Assembly (NCBI RefSeq): GCF_002192535.1 | Contig: NZ_NAIA01000003.1 | Coordinates: 589,954-653,953, forward strand | From: Polynucleobacter hirudinilacicola | GTDB taxonomy: Bacteria; Pseudomonadota; Gammaproteobacteria; Burkholderiales; Burkholderiaceae | Direction: 5' to 3' | DNA length: 64,000 nt | Part shown: positions 45,642 through 55,404 of the stretch, one piece after another | How positions within the stretch are numbered: position 1 is the first letter of the stretch | Layout: each line of letters begins with the position of its first letter | Translations under genes and position numbers: made by a program | The notes under the pieces: model-generated | The model's input: only the letters and a program-made list of their open reading frames with translations | Told to the model about the DNA's origin: nothing | Databases searched by the model: none

Positions 45642-45670
45642 AAAAAAGCCGAGAAGTTCTCGGCTTTTTT
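45642..45670. terminator. Bidirectional terminator after the DUF2863-like gene
   Basis: AAAAAAGCCGAG and CTCGGCTTTTTT pair across a 5-base loop, with A before and T after. It serves the plus-strand gene and the convergent MliC-like gene. Confidence 0.88.
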
Positions 45671-45690
45671 ATCAATGCGTTGATGAAAAA

Positions 45691-46065
45691 TTAGTTCTGG
45701 ACAAAGGGCTCCGCACCGGCAAACAAATGCGGCAACTTACCAGTTTTCATTTCTGCGGTTTGGCAGAAGTCGGCAAGTCTGACGCCTGCTTTGATGTTAA
45801 ACAACATCGCCTTATTGCCCAACACAACCAGGTCGTGACCACTGTTCGTGTTTTTGTAACGCAGGCTGCCTGGCAATGAAGTTTGACGTTCTAAGTCATA
45901 GGTTTTGGATTCCCAAGTTAAGCGAACTTTCTCGGTAGTTCCAGTGGTTTTGAACTGTTTACTTTCACTACATGTCCACGTGAACACCTCCTCACTAGCG
46001 CTGACGTGCGCAGCTGCAAAGAGACTGACTAGTACAACGCTAATCGTGAGAAGGTTTTTCTTCAT
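45691..46065 (-). CDS. Small exported MliC-like protein
   Basis: This 124-residue protein has a signal peptide (residues about 1-23, ending HVSAS). The mature part has one Cys in FTWTCSESKQFK and one near the end in LADFCQ, likely a disulfide, with an intervening beta pattern (VRLTWESKTYDLERQ, SLRYKNTNSGHDLVVLGNKAML). This resembles MliC/PliC lysozyme inhibitors, but the resemblance is moderate. The ATG at 46065 follows AAGGAAA. It is 13 bp after mdh on the same strand. Confidence 0.55.
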   Translation of the reverse strand: MKKNLLTISVVLVSLFAAAHVSASEEVFTWTCSESKQFKTTGTTEKVRLTWESKTYDLERQTSLPGSLRYKNTNSGHDLVVLGNKAMLFNIKAGVRLADFCQTAEMKTGKLPHLFAGAEPFVQN

Positions 46066-46078
46066 GTATTTATTTTCC

Positions 46079-47068
46079 TTAAGCGAGTAAGTGCTTAACG
46101 CCAGCTTGCTCTTCAAGTAATTCATTTAGGGTATGAGTCATGCGCTCACGGGAGAATTCATCAATCTCTAATCCTTCGATCATTTTGTATTCGCCGTTTT
46201 CACACACTACTGGGAAGCCATAAATCACTTCTGCTGGAATACCATATTCGCCTTTAGAAGGGATGCCCATAGTGACCCATTTACCATTGGTACCAAGCAC
46301 CCAATCATGAACGTGATCAATTGCTGCGTTCGCTGCAGAAGCCGCAGAAGACAGGCCACGCGCCTCAATAATGGCAGCGCCACGCTTACCAACTGTTGGG
46401 ATGTGCACATCTTTATTCCAAGCGGCATCGTTAATCGTATCTTTGACTGACTTGCCGTCAATGGTGGCAAAACGATAGTCTGGATACATTGTTGGGCTGT
46501 GGTTACCCCACACAACAAATTTTTCAATGTCTGCAACAGGCTTGTTTAACTTAGCTGCCAATTGTGAGAGTGCGCGATTGTGATCCAGGCGTAACATTGC
46601 TGTGAAGTTCTTCGCAGGAATATCTGGAGCAGATTTCATCGCGATGTAAGCATTTGTGTTTGCCGGATTACCAACAACCAATACCTTAACGGTCTTCTTC
46701 GCAACAGCGTTCAATGCTTTACCTTGCGCTGTGAAAATTTGCGCGTTGGCTGAGAGTAAATCTTTGCGCTCCATGCCAGGGCCGCGTGGACGCGCGCCAA
46801 CCAAAAGGGCTACATCGATATCTTTAAATGCGGTCATTGGGTCAGAGTGGGCTGTCATACCTGCCAATAGCGGGAATGCGCAGTCTTCTAGCTCCATCAT
46901 CACGCCAGCTAGGGCTTTTTGAGCTTTTTCGTCTGGAATTTCGAGCAATTGAAGGATCACGGGCTGATCTTTACCCAGCATATCGCCATTGGCGATGCGG
47001 AATAGAAGGGAATATCCGATTTGACCGGCTGCACCGGTTACTGCGACACGCATTGGGGCTTTTGCCAT
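46079..47068 (-). CDS. mdh: Malate dehydrogenase
   Basis: This 329-residue NAD-dependent malate dehydrogenase belongs to the cytoplasmic-type group of many betaproteobacteria. It opens [26 protein letters not shown], with the NAD loop GAAGQIGYS, and carries [37 protein letters not shown] and the catalytic His in [11 protein letters not shown]. It converts malate to oxaloacetate in the TCA cycle. It is divergent from a GntR regulator whose upstream region has a 14-bp palindrome. Confidence 0.97.
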   Translation of the reverse strand: MAKAPMRVAVTGAAGQIGYSLLFRIANGDMLGKDQPVILQLLEIPDEKAQKALAGVMMELEDCAFPLLAGMTAHSDPMTAFKDIDVALLVGARPRGPGMERKDLLSANAQIFTAQGKALNAVAKKTVKVLVVGNPANTNAYIAMKSAPDIPAKNFTAMLRLDHNRALSQLAAKLNKPVADIEKFVVWGNHSPTMYPDYRFATIDGKSVKDTINDAAWNKDVHIPTVGKRGAAIIEARGLSSAASAANAAIDHVHDWVLGTNGKWVTMGIPSKGEYGIPAEVIYGFPVVCENGEYKMIEGLEIDEFSRERMTHTLNELLEEQAGVKHLLA

Positions 47069-47157
47069 TACTAATAACTCCAGGGGAAGGTTAATTAATC
47101 AAAACATTTCTATTATCCATTCAAGTGTATGGACTTTAGCTTTACACTGTCAATGAC

Positions 47158-47171
47158 GTCTTATATAAGAC
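47158..47171. promoter_or_regulatory. 14-bp palindrome between mdh and the GntR regulator
   Basis: GTCTTATATAAGAC is a perfect palindrome, 47 bp before the chosen GntR start and about 90 bp before mdh. It is a good operator candidate for the adjacent GntR protein. No copy was seen in the gap before sdhC. Confidence 0.5.
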
Positions 47172-47217
47172 TAGAATTACCCTGAATTTTATCTAATTGA
47201 TATCGACTGGAGTCAAT

Positions 47218-47955
47218 TTGTCAGAATTAAATGTGCCTGTAGCCTCATTTAGCCCTCTGTACGAGCAAATTAAGGCGATGATTTTAGCCAGCCTGCAAGC
47301 CTCTGAATGGCTGCCTGGGGCTGCTATTCCCAGCGAAATGGAGCTGGCTGCGCGCTATGCGGTCAGTCAAGGAACGGTTCGCAAGGCCATCGATGAGTTA
47401 GCCGCTCAGAACCTATTGGTCAGGCGTCAAGGGAAGGGCACTTTTGTGGCCACCCACCAAGAGGACGACTGGCAATACCGTTTTTTACGCTTAGCTCCCG
47501 ATTCTGGGGCGAAGTTTCACCTGACCAACCAGTTCTTGGTTTGCGCCAATACCAAAGCGAGCCCATATATTGCCAATTTGCTTAAATTAAAGGCAGGCGA
47601 TGCGGTCATTCATATTGATCGGGTTCAGAGCTTTGCAGGCAAACCCATTGTTTTTGAAGAGATTTGGCTTCCTGGGGCTCGTTTTAAAGGCCTTGATTTA
47701 GAGGCGCTCAATGTTTGGCATGGTCCCGTATACGCTTTCTACGAGAGTCAGTTCGCCACGCATATGGTCAGAGCAGAGGAAAAAATCAAGGCAGTGGCGG
47801 CGGATGAAGTCTTGGCTGGACACCTTCACTTGCCAGTAGGCGCGCCGCTCCTATCAGTTGAGCGTGTGGCCTTCACCTACGGGAATAAACCAGTAGAAAT
47901 TCGCCACGCAAGGTACGACACTTCTGAGCAGCATTACGAAAATAAATTGAACTGA
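47218..47955 (+). CDS. GntR-family (HutC subfamily) regulator
   Basis: This 245-residue protein has a GntR winged helix (PLYEQIKAMILASLQASEWL, PSEMELAARYAVSQGTVRKA, NLLVRRQGKGTFVA) and a UTRA effector domain (VIHIDRVQSFAGKPIVFEEI, LLSVERVAFTYGNKPVEIRH). The TTG start at 47218 is chosen because GGAG lies 5 bases upstream; another TTG at 47197 has no such site. It stands between mdh and sdhC, so control of TCA-cycle genes is plausible. The effector is unknown. Confidence 0.9.
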   Translation: MSELNVPVASFSPLYEQIKAMILASLQASEWLPGAAIPSEMELAARYAVSQGTVRKAIDELAAQNLLVRRQGKGTFVATHQEDDWQYRFLRLAPDSGAKFHLTNQFLVCANTKASPYIANLLKLKAGDAVIHIDRVQSFAGKPIVFEEIWLPGARFKGLDLEALNVWHGPVYAFYESQFATHMVRAEEKIKAVAADEVLAGHLHLPVGAPLLSVERVAFTYGNKPVEIRHARYDTSEQHYENKLN

Positions 47956-48087
47956 AAATATCCGTTAAAACCCTCATTTCACGCATTTAAACACTAAAAA
48001 ATCCACACCACCCCTAAGGTTTCCAATAGAATATGTTGCGACACAACAAAATTACATTAAACCTACACACAAACATAGAGATTGCAA

Positions 48088-48507
48088 ATGGTTGATACAC
48101 AGCAAAATGTAAAGAAAGATAGACCGGTTTACCGAAATATTGGTCTAGCCCAGCTGGTTAAATATCGCCTCCCTTGGGCCGGTAAAGTTTCCATTCTTCA
48201 TCGCATCAGCGGTGCCGCATTATTCCTTTTGCTGCCATTTATCCTCTATATCTTTGATCAGAGTCTTGCCTCTGAGTTGAGTTATCAAAAGTTCCAGGCT
48301 TTCACTAGCAACATCCTAGTAAAAATCATTTGCCTTGGTTTGATTTGGTCATTCTTGCACCACTTCTGTGCTGGTATTCGCTACCTTTTACTCGATTTAG
48401 AAATCGGAGTGGAAAAGTCTGAAGCGAATCGTTCTGCCATCGTTGTTCTATTCCTCGGCCTAGCTTTGACTGCGGTAGTTGGTCTCAAATTATTTGGCTT
48501 GTACTAA
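48088..48507 (+). CDS. sdhC: Succinate dehydrogenase cytochrome b556 subunit
   Basis: This 139-residue membrane protein has three hydrophobic segments and the SdhC signature KVSILHRISGAALFLLLPFI, with His in LHRISG, plus SFLHHFCAGIRYLLLDLE with the haem-ligand His region. It anchors the SdhAB catalytic part and helps form the quinone site. The ATG at 48088 is preferred over a TTG two codons earlier. It opens the operon sdhC-sdhD-sdhA-sdhB-sdhE. Confidence 0.95.
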   Translation: MVDTQQNVKKDRPVYRNIGLAQLVKYRLPWAGKVSILHRISGAALFLLLPFILYIFDQSLASELSYQKFQAFTSNILVKIICLGLIWSFLHHFCAGIRYLLLDLEIGVEKSEANRSAIVVLFLGLALTAVVGLKLFGLY

Positions 48508-48531
48508 GCGCACATTATTTAAGGAAATTTC

Positions 48532-48897
48532 ATGCCTATTTATCAAATTGGACCAAAGCGCTTAGTTGTAGGTGCTCATTACGGCCTTAAAGAATGGATC
48601 ATCCAGCGCGTCACAGCGATTGTGATGGTGGTGTTTACGATTGTTTTGCTCGTTGACTATTGCATTACTGGTAGCGCAACTTACGAGGGCTGGTCAGGCT
48701 TGTTTGCCAACCAGTTCATGAAGTTATTGACGCTCTTGGCGTTCATCAGTTTGTTCTATCACGCTTGGATTGGTATCCGTGACATTTGGATGGATTACAT
48801 CAAGCCTGTCAGCATTCGTTTAACACTGCAAGTGTTGACCGTTCTCTATCTCGTAGCCTGTGCGGCCTATGCCGTCCAAATTTTGTGGAAAGTGTAA
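48532..48897 (+). CDS. sdhD: Succinate dehydrogenase membrane anchor subunit
   Basis: This 121-residue protein has three membrane segments (about 20-45, 60-80, 95-118). The family feature is GLKEWIIQRVTAIVMVVFTI near the start and LFYHAWIGIRDIWMDYIKP with the haem-ligand His. It completes the membrane anchor with SdhC. AAGGAA lies before the ATG. It ends 4 bp before sdhA. Confidence 0.95.
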   Translation: MPIYQIGPKRLVVGAHYGLKEWIIQRVTAIVMVVFTIVLLVDYCITGSATYEGWSGLFANQFMKLLTLLAFISLFYHAWIGIRDIWMDYIKPVSIRLTLQVLTVLYLVACAAYAVQILWKV

Positions 48898-48901
48898 TTC
48901 G

Positions 48902-50680
48902 ATGACTGGGATTCAAAAATCATTACCACGCCGCCGTTTTGATGCGGTAATTGTTGGTGCGGGTGGTTCAGGTATGCGTGCTTCATTGCAGTTGGCTGAA
49001 GCCGGCTTGAACGTTGCTGTATTAACCAAAGTATTCCCAACGCGTTCACACACTGTTGCTGCACAAGGCGGTATCGGCGCCTCATTGGGCAATATGAGTG
49101 AAGACAATTGGCACTATCACTTTTATGACACCATCAAAGGATCTGATTGGTTAGGTGATCAGGATGTCATCGAGTTCATGTGTCGTGAAGCTCCAAAAGT
49201 CGTTTACGAGTTAGAGCATTTCGGTATGCCTTTTGATCGCAACCCAGATGGCACGATTTATCAGCGCCCATTCGGTGGCCACACTGCAAACTATGGTGAG
49301 AAGCCAGTGCAGCGCGCTTGTGCTGCTGCTGACCGCACAGGTCACGCTATGTTGCATACCTTGTATCAACGTAATGTCCGCGCAAAAACCAATTTCTTTG
49401 TTGAGTGGTTGGCGCTTGATTTAATTCGCGATGACGAAGGCGATGTTGTTGGTGTCACTGCTCTCGAAATGGAAACGGGCCAGGTCTACATCCTAGAGGC
49501 CAAAGTTGTCATGATGGCAACCGGCGGTGCAGGCCGTATTTGGGATGCATCGACTAACGCATTTATTAATACCGGCGACGGTATGGGCCTTGCTGCACGC
49601 GCAGGTATTCCATTGGAAGATATGGAGTTCTGGCAATTCCACCCAACTGGCGTAGCCGGTGCGGGCGTGTTGTTGACAGAAGGTTGCCGCGGCGAAGGCG
49701 GTATCTTGAGAAACAAAGATGGTGAGCGCTTTATGGAGCGCTATGCGCCAACTTACAAAGATTTAGCGCCACGCGATTTCGTATCCCGTTGCATGGATCA
49801 AGAAATTAAAGAAGGGCGCGGTTGCGGCCCTAATGGCGACTATGTGGTACTCGACTTAACGCACATTGGTGCCGAAACTATCATGAAGCGTTTGCCTTCT
49901 GTTTATGAGATTGGCATCAACTTTGCAAACGTTGACGTGACCAAAGAGCCAATTCCTGTTGTGCCAACTATTCACTATCAGATGGGTGGTATTCCAACGA
50001 ATATCAATGGTCAAGTGGTTGTCCCTGCAAATGGAATTCACAATGAAATCGTAAATGGCTTGTATGCGATTGGTGAGTGTTCATGTGTTTCTGTGCACGG
50101 CGCTAATCGTTTGGGTACGAACTCATTGCTCGACCTCTTGGTATTTGGTCGCGCAGCAGGTAACCACATCGTTGGATTGGATCTCAAGAATCGCGAGTTC
50201 AAACCTTTGCCTAAGAATGCCGGTCAGCAAACTTTGGAGCGCATTGCGAAGTTGGATAACTCCACTTCAGGTGAATATGCACAAGACGTTGCCAATGACA
50301 TCCGTAAAACCATGCAGAAATACGCAGGCGTGTTCCGCAATCAAGAATTGATGGATGAAGGTGTTCGTCAAATGGCGAAGTTGACTGAGCGTGCTAAGAA
50401 CTTATGGGTTAAAGATAAGTCAGAAATTTTTAATACTGCACGTATTGAGGCTTTGGAAGTGGCTAACCTGGTTGAGACTGCAAATGCAACCATGATTTCT
50501 GCAGCAGCGCGTAAAGAAAGTCGCGGCGCACATTCCCATGACGATTATCAAGAGCGCGATGACGATAACTGGATGAAACATACCCTTTGGTATAGCGAAG
50601 GCAATAAGTTGACTTACAAGCCGGTTGTATTAAAGCCCTTGACCGTTGAGTCCTTCCCTCCTAAAGAACGTACTTTCTAA
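48902..50680 (+). CDS. sdhA: Succinate dehydrogenase flavoprotein subunit
   Basis: This 592-residue protein has an FAD-binding start (FDAVIVGAGGSGMRASLQLA), SHTVAAQGGIGASLGN with the covalent FAD His, the active-site region EFWQFHPTGVAGAGVLLTEG, and catalytic residues in RDFVSRCMDQEI and HGANRLGTNSLLDLLVFGRA. It oxidises succinate to fumarate. The ATG at 48902 is chosen, as an upstream in-frame start would overlap sdhD. Confidence 0.97.
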   Translation: MTGIQKSLPRRRFDAVIVGAGGSGMRASLQLAEAGLNVAVLTKVFPTRSHTVAAQGGIGASLGNMSEDNWHYHFYDTIKGSDWLGDQDVIEFMCREAPKVVYELEHFGMPFDRNPDGTIYQRPFGGHTANYGEKPVQRACAAADRTGHAMLHTLYQRNVRAKTNFFVEWLALDLIRDDEGDVVGVTALEMETGQVYILEAKVVMMATGGAGRIWDASTNAFINTGDGMGLAARAGIPLEDMEFWQFHPTGVAGAGVLLTEGCRGEGGILRNKDGERFMERYAPTYKDLAPRDFVSRCMDQEIKEGRGCGPNGDYVVLDLTHIGAETIMKRLPSVYEIGINFANVDVTKEPIPVVPTIHYQMGGIPTNINGQVVVPANGIHNEIVNGLYAIGECSCVSVHGANRLGTNSLLDLLVFGRAAGNHIVGLDLKNREFKPLPKNAGQQTLERIAKLDNSTSGEYAQDVANDIRKTMQKYAGVFRNQELMDEGVRQMAKLTERAKNLWVKDKSEIFNTARIEALEVANLVETANATMISAAARKESRGAHSHDDYQERDDDNWMKHTLWYSEGNKLTYKPVVLKPLTVESFPPKERTF

Positions 50681-50697
50681 GCGAAGAGAAATAGAAA

Positions 50698-51402
50698 ATG
50701 AGTGATATCCGTATATTTGAAATTTACCGCTACGATCCAGATGTCGATGCAGCACCGCGTATGGAACGTTATGAGCTAGAACTCACCGGTGAGCGTATGT
50801 TGTTGGATGCTTTGATTTCTTTGAAGAAGCAAGATGAAACAATTTCTTATCGTCGTTCATGCCGTGAGGGTGTATGCGGTTCAGATGCAATGAATATTAA
50901 TGGTAAAAATGGTTTGGCTTGTTTGACCAATATGTTGACTTTGCCTAAGGTCATCACATTGCGTCCATTGCCTGGCTTGCCAGTTGTGCGCGATTTGATC
51001 GTTGATATGACTTTGTTCTTCAAACAGTACTTGTCTATCAAGCCTTACTTAGTCAACGATAATCCACCTCCAGAAAAAGAGCGCCTCCAGAGTCCTGAAG
51101 AGCGTGAAGAGTTGAATGGCTTATATGAGTGCATCTTGTGCGCATCCTGCTCAACTTCATGTCCATCTTTCTGGTGGAATCCTGACAAGTTTGTAGGTCC
51201 AGCTGGTCTATTGCAGGCCTATCGCTTTATTGCTGATAGCCGTGATGAAGAAACATCCCAGCGCTTGGATAATTTGGAAGATCCGTATCGTTTGTTCCGT
51301 TGCCATACCATCATGAATTGCGTGGATGTATGTCCTAAGCACTTGAACCCAACGAAGGCAATCGGCAAGATCAAGGAGTTGATGGTTCGTAGGGCGGTAT
51401 GA
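50698..51402 (+). CDS. sdhB: Succinate dehydrogenase iron-sulfur subunit
   Basis: This 234-residue protein carries the 2Fe-2S Cys set ([22 protein letters not shown]) and the 4Fe-4S and 3Fe-4S clusters in [12 protein letters not shown] and [17 protein letters not shown]. It passes electrons from SdhA to the membrane quinone site. Its stop overlaps the sdhE start by 4 bases (ATGA). Confidence 0.97.
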   Translation: MSDIRIFEIYRYDPDVDAAPRMERYELELTGERMLLDALISLKKQDETISYRRSCREGVCGSDAMNINGKNGLACLTNMLTLPKVITLRPLPGLPVVRDLIVDMTLFFKQYLSIKPYLVNDNPPPEKERLQSPEEREELNGLYECILCASCSTSCPSFWWNPDKFVGPAGLLQAYRFIADSRDEETSQRLDNLEDPYRLFRCHTIMNCVDVCPKHLNPTKAIGKIKELMVRRAV

Positions 51403-51668
51403 CCCTCGGTAACGCAGAGTTATATCGTTTAAAGAGTGATGCTCGCAGGGGCTTACTGGAGAATGATTTAATTCTGCAACGTTTCTTTGAGCGTTACGGC
51501 GCGCAATTAAGCGTGGAAGATGGAAGAGTATTAAGCCAGTTATTGGCCTTAGATGACAATGACCTAATGGATTTGCTGATTGGTCGTAAAGATTCGGTGG
51601 CGGGGCTGGAAAAGGAAATGCAGTCGGACTCCTTTAAAACAGTATTGCAAAGGCTGAAAGAGAAGTAG
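51399..51668 (+). CDS. sdhE: FAD assembly factor SdhE
   Basis: This 89-residue protein has the SdhE motif [19 protein letters not shown], including the conserved RGxxE. It helps attach FAD covalently to SdhA. Older records sometimes call this family CptB, an antitoxin. Its position directly after sdhB supports the assembly role. Confidence 0.93.
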   Translation: MTLGNAELYRLKSDARRGLLENDLILQRFFERYGAQLSVEDGRVLSQLLALDDNDLMDLLIGRKDSVAGLEKEMQSDSFKTVLQRLKEK

Positions 51669-51750
51669 TTCAGCTTTTTGGTGCAGTAGCGGTGAAAGCA
51701 TGTAAACGAACAATGTATTAATCATAATTTTGAATGACTAAGGATTAGAA

Positions 51751-53064
51751 ATGATTGAATCGGACATCAAGGCAAAACTCTCGTTTTCGGATGGCACGCC
51801 AGATATTGATCTGCCAATTTACAAAGGAACTGTTGGTCCTGATGTAATCGACATTCGTAAGCTTTATGGTCAGACGGGTAAGTTCACTTACGACTCGGGC
51901 TTTCTTTCTACTGCGTCATGCAATAGCAAAATTACCTATATCGACGGCGATAAGGGTGAGTTGCTCTACCGTGGCTACCCAATTGAAGATTTGGCCCACA
52001 ATTGCGACTTCTTGGAAACTTGCTTTCTCTTAATTAATGGTGAGTTGCCAAACGCGACTCAGAAAAAAGATTTCGAAGATATGGTCATGCACCACACCAT
52101 GGTTCATGAGCAAATGCAATTCTTCTTGCGTGGCTTCCGTCGTGATGCACATCCAATGTCTGTATTAACTGGCTTAGTTGGTGCAATGGCTGCGTTCTAC
52201 CATGATGAAATTGACTATACCGACTCACATGCGCGCGAGGTTGCGCAGATTCGCTTGATCGCGAAAATGCCTACTCTGGTGGCGATGTCTTATAAGTATT
52301 CTGTAGGGCAGCCATTTATCTATCCAGATAACTCTTTGTCATACACCGCTAACTTTATGCGCATGATGTTTGCAACTCCATGCGAACAGTACAAAGTGAA
52401 TCCAGTATTGGTTCGCGCCTTGGATCGCATTTTTATCCTACATGCAGACCATGAGCAAAATGCTTCTACCTCAACAGTGCGTTTGTGCGGCTCTTCTGGT
52501 ACAAATCCATTTGCAGCGATCTCTGCTGGTATTGCATGCCTCTGGGGTCCAGCTCACGGTGGCGCAAATGAAGCTTGCTTGCAGATGCTCAATGAGATTC
52601 AAGCTCAAGGTGGTGTGGATAAGATTCATGAATTCATTGCTCAAGTTAAGGATAAGAACTCTAGCGTTCGCTTAATGGGCTTTGGTCACCGTGTCTATAA
52701 GAACTTTGATCCACGTGCAAAACTAATGCGTGAGACTTGCTATGAAGTATTAAATGAACTTGGCCTACAAGATGATCCATTATTTAAATTGGCAATGACG
52801 CTTGAGAAAATCGCATTGGAAGACGAGTACTTTGTGAGCCGTAAGCTTTATCCAAACGTAGACTTCTACTCTGGCATCGTTCAGCGCGCGCTTGGCATCC
52901 CAACAGAAATGTTTACTTGCATCTTTGCTTTGGCAAGAACTGTAGGTTGGATTGCTCAGTGGGAAGAAATGATTACAGATCCAGAGTACAAGATTGGACG
53001 TCCACGTCAGTTATATGTTGGTGAAACTTCACGCAAGGTTCCTAACATTTCGGTTCGTAAATAA
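51751..53064 (+). CDS. gltA: Citrate synthase
   Basis: This 437-residue type II citrate synthase carries the catalytic His of [35 protein letters not shown], the second His in [15 protein letters not shown], and the catalytic Asp region in [16 protein letters not shown]. It condenses oxaloacetate with acetyl-CoA, the product of the pyruvate dehydrogenase encoded earlier in the window. It lies 82 bp after sdhE. Confidence 0.97.
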   Translation: MIESDIKAKLSFSDGTPDIDLPIYKGTVGPDVIDIRKLYGQTGKFTYDSGFLSTASCNSKITYIDGDKGELLYRGYPIEDLAHNCDFLETCFLLINGELPNATQKKDFEDMVMHHTMVHEQMQFFLRGFRRDAHPMSVLTGLVGAMAAFYHDEIDYTDSHAREVAQIRLIAKMPTLVAMSYKYSVGQPFIYPDNSLSYTANFMRMMFATPCEQYKVNPVLVRALDRIFILHADHEQNASTSTVRLCGSSGTNPFAAISAGIACLWGPAHGGANEACLQMLNEIQAQGGVDKIHEFIAQVKDKNSSVRLMGFGHRVYKNFDPRAKLMRETCYEVLNELGLQDDPLFKLAMTLEKIALEDEYFVSRKLYPNVDFYSGIVQRALGIPTEMFTCIFALARTVGWIAQWEEMITDPEYKIGRPRQLYVGETSRKVPNISVRK

Positions 53065-53081
53065 AGGTTTTAAGGACACTC

Positions 53082-54491
53082 ATGTCTCGTACGCTTTATG
53101 ACAAATTGTGGGATGACCACGTTGTTTACTCTGAAGAAGATGGCACGGCGACGATCTATATTGATCGCCAGCTGTTGCACGAGGTAACCAGTCCTCAAGC
53201 GTTTGAGGGCTTGAATATGGCGGGTCGCCCAGTGTGGCGTATTTCTGCTAATTTGGCAGTGTCGGATCATAACGTACCAACGACAGATCGCTCAGAAGGT
53301 ATTACAGATCCAATCTCTAAATTGCAAGTAGATACCTTAGATCAAAACTGTGATGCTTTTGGTATTACCCAGTACAAGATGAATGATGCCCGTCAAGGGA
53401 TTGTGCATGTGATTGGCCCAGAGCAGGGTGCAACTTTGCCAGGCATGACTGTAGTGTGTGGCGATTCTCATACCAGCACCCATGGCGCTTTTGGTGCTCT
53501 CGCATTTGGTATTGGTACCTCTGAAGTGGAGCATGTATTAGCAACACAAACTTTGCTCATGAAAAAGAGCAAGAACATGCTCGTCAAAGTTGATGGTCGC
53601 TTGCAACCAGGCTCTACTGCGAAAGATATCGTTCTTGCTGTGATTGGCAAGATCGGCACTGCAGGTGGCACTGGTTACACCATTGAATTTGCTGGCGAAG
53701 CGATTCGCAATCTGTCGATGGAAGGTCGTATGACCCTTTGCAATATGGCGATTGAAGCTGGCGCGCGAGCTGGCTTAGTTGCTGTCGATGAGACTACCAT
53801 TGAATATATTCAAGGTCGTCCATATGCGCCGAAGGGTCCAGCACTTCTGCAGGCCCTGCAATACTGGAGAACTTTGCATTCCGATGCGGATGCCAAGTTT
53901 GATGCCGTAGTGGAATTGCGCGCAGAAGAAATTGCACCTCAGGTCACTTGGGGTACTTCACCAGAGATGGTGCTTGCCATTAGTGAGCGTGTGCCTGATC
54001 CAGAAAAAGAGCGAGACCCAAACAAGCGTTCCGCCATGGAGCGTGCATTGGAGTACATGAACCTTATTCCCAATACGCCACTGAGCAGTATCTCTGTTGA
54101 TAAGGTATTCATTGGCTCTTGTACGAATAGCCGCATCGAAGATATGAGAGCTGCCGCTAAGGTGGTTGATCGCCTGGGTAAAAAAGTTGCAGCTAATGTC
54201 AAGTTGGCATTGGTGGTTCCTGGCTCTGGTTTGGTAAAAGCGCAAGCAGAGCGTGAGGGCTTGGATCGCATCTTTAAGGCTGCTGGCTTTGAGTGGCGTG
54301 AGCCCGGTTGTTCTATGTGCCTAGCGATGAACGCTGACCGTTTAGAACCTGGTGAGCGTTGTGCCTCTACCTCCAATCGTAATTTTGAAGGTCGGCAAGG
54401 TAATGGCGGTAGAACCCATTTGGTAAGTCCTGCAATGGCAGCTGCTGCTGCAATTGAGGGCCATTTTGTTGACGTACGTAAGATTTCATAA
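53082..54491 (+). CDS. leuC: 3-isopropylmalate dehydratase large subunit
   Basis: This 469-residue aconitase-family protein has [20 protein letters not shown], the 4Fe-4S Cys positions in [17 protein letters not shown] and GCSMCLAMN, and [20 protein letters not shown]. With LeuD it isomerises 2-isopropylmalate to 3-isopropylmalate in leucine synthesis. The ATG is 17 bp after gltA, and a small lipoprotein gene follows before leuD. Confidence 0.97.
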   Translation: MSRTLYDKLWDDHVVYSEEDGTATIYIDRQLLHEVTSPQAFEGLNMAGRPVWRISANLAVSDHNVPTTDRSEGITDPISKLQVDTLDQNCDAFGITQYKMNDARQGIVHVIGPEQGATLPGMTVVCGDSHTSTHGAFGALAFGIGTSEVEHVLATQTLLMKKSKNMLVKVDGRLQPGSTAKDIVLAVIGKIGTAGGTGYTIEFAGEAIRNLSMEGRMTLCNMAIEAGARAGLVAVDETTIEYIQGRPYAPKGPALLQALQYWRTLHSDADAKFDAVVELRAEEIAPQVTWGTSPEMVLAISERVPDPEKERDPNKRSAMERALEYMNLIPNTPLSSISVDKVFIGSCTNSRIEDMRAAAKVVDRLGKKVAANVKLALVVPGSGLVKAQAEREGLDRIFKAAGFEWREPGCSMCLAMNADRLEPGERCASTSNRNFEGRQGNGGRTHLVSPAMAAAAAIEGHFVDVRKIS

Positions 54492-54501
54492 GGATATAGA
54501 C

Positions 54502-54711
54502 ATGAAATTCTCTTCGGTATCTCTCATCGCTCGATTGGCTATAGTGGCTCTTTTTGGCCTCTTCATTTCTGCCTGTGCTAACACTATGGAAGGTGTGGGC
54601 AAGGATTTGCAGACTATGGGCAAATCAATGGATAGCAGCTCTTCAAGTACTACACAAAACAATCAATCACAAACTAAGGGTAAGGACGTTGTTGTTACCC
54701 CTGTGAAGTAA
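54502..54711 (+). CDS. Entericidin-like small lipoprotein
   Basis: This 69-residue protein has a lipoprotein signal ending LFISAC, with the lipid-anchored Cys near residue 25. The mature part NTMEGVGKDLQTMGKSMD matches the entericidin A/B family, followed by a Ser/Gln-rich tail. Entericidins are small membrane lipoproteins linked to toxin-antitoxin behaviour in enterics; the role of lone copies is unclear. The ATG at 54502 follows AAGGATA. It sits between leuC and leuD. Confidence 0.8.
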   Translation: MKFSSVSLIARLAIVALFGLFISACANTMEGVGKDLQTMGKSMDSSSSSTTQNNQSQTKGKDVVVTPVK

Positions 54712-54735
54712 ACATTAAGAGTCAAAGTCAGAATC

Positions 54736-55383
54736 ATGGATAAATTTACGGTATACAAAGGTTTGGTTGCTCCGCTTAATCGCGAGAACGTCGACACCGA
54801 TGCCATTATTCCTAAACAGTTTCTGAAATCCATCAAGAAGACTGGCTTTGGTCAGAACTTATTTGATGAGTGGCGCTATCTGGATCATGGTGAGCCAGGG
54901 CAGGATTGCAGTGCGCGTCCTGTTAACCCAGACTTCGTCCTAAATCAGGCGCGCTATCAGGGTGCGGGCATTTTGTTGGCCCGTAAAAACTTTGGCTGCG
55001 GTAGCTCCCGCGAACATGCCCCTTGGGCACTTGATCAATTCGGCTTCAGGGCAGTGATTGCCCCTAGTTTTGCTGATATTTTTTACAATAATTGCTTCAA
55101 AAATGGTCTTTTACCGATTGTTTTGACAGAAATTCAGGTTGACCACTTGTTCAATGAAACCCTTGCATTTAGTGGCTACCAGTTGACGATCGACCTAGAG
55201 GCTCAGCAGGTGATTGCCCCTGATGGCACCGCCTACAGCTTTGAAGTGGCCCCATTTAGAAAGTATTGCCTTCTCAACGGTCTAGACGATATTGGCTTAA
55301 CTCTGCGCCATGCAGATAAAATCAAGGCTTATGAAGCTGAGCGCATTCTAAAAATGCCTTGGCTTGCAACCCAATTGCCATAA
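54736..55383 (+). CDS. leuD: 3-isopropylmalate dehydratase small subunit
   Basis: This 215-residue protein carries [35 protein letters not shown] and [20 protein letters not shown], all LeuD hallmarks. It pairs with LeuC. The start is 24 bp after the entericidin-like gene. Confidence 0.97.
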   Translation: MDKFTVYKGLVAPLNRENVDTDAIIPKQFLKSIKKTGFGQNLFDEWRYLDHGEPGQDCSARPVNPDFVLNQARYQGAGILLARKNFGCGSSREHAPWALDQFGFRAVIAPSFADIFYNNCFKNGLLPIVLTEIQVDHLFNETLAFSGYQLTIDLEAQQVIAPDGTAYSFEVAPFRKYCLLNGLDDIGLTLRHADKIKAYEAERILKMPWLATQLP

Positions 55384-55404
55384 CTTTTGATTTAAAGGCC
55401 TTTC

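Noticed and set aside
48034..48048. TGTTG-N5-CAACA inverted repeat before sdhC
   Set aside because: Five-base arms are too short to call an operator, and the palindrome found between mdh and gntR is not repeated here.
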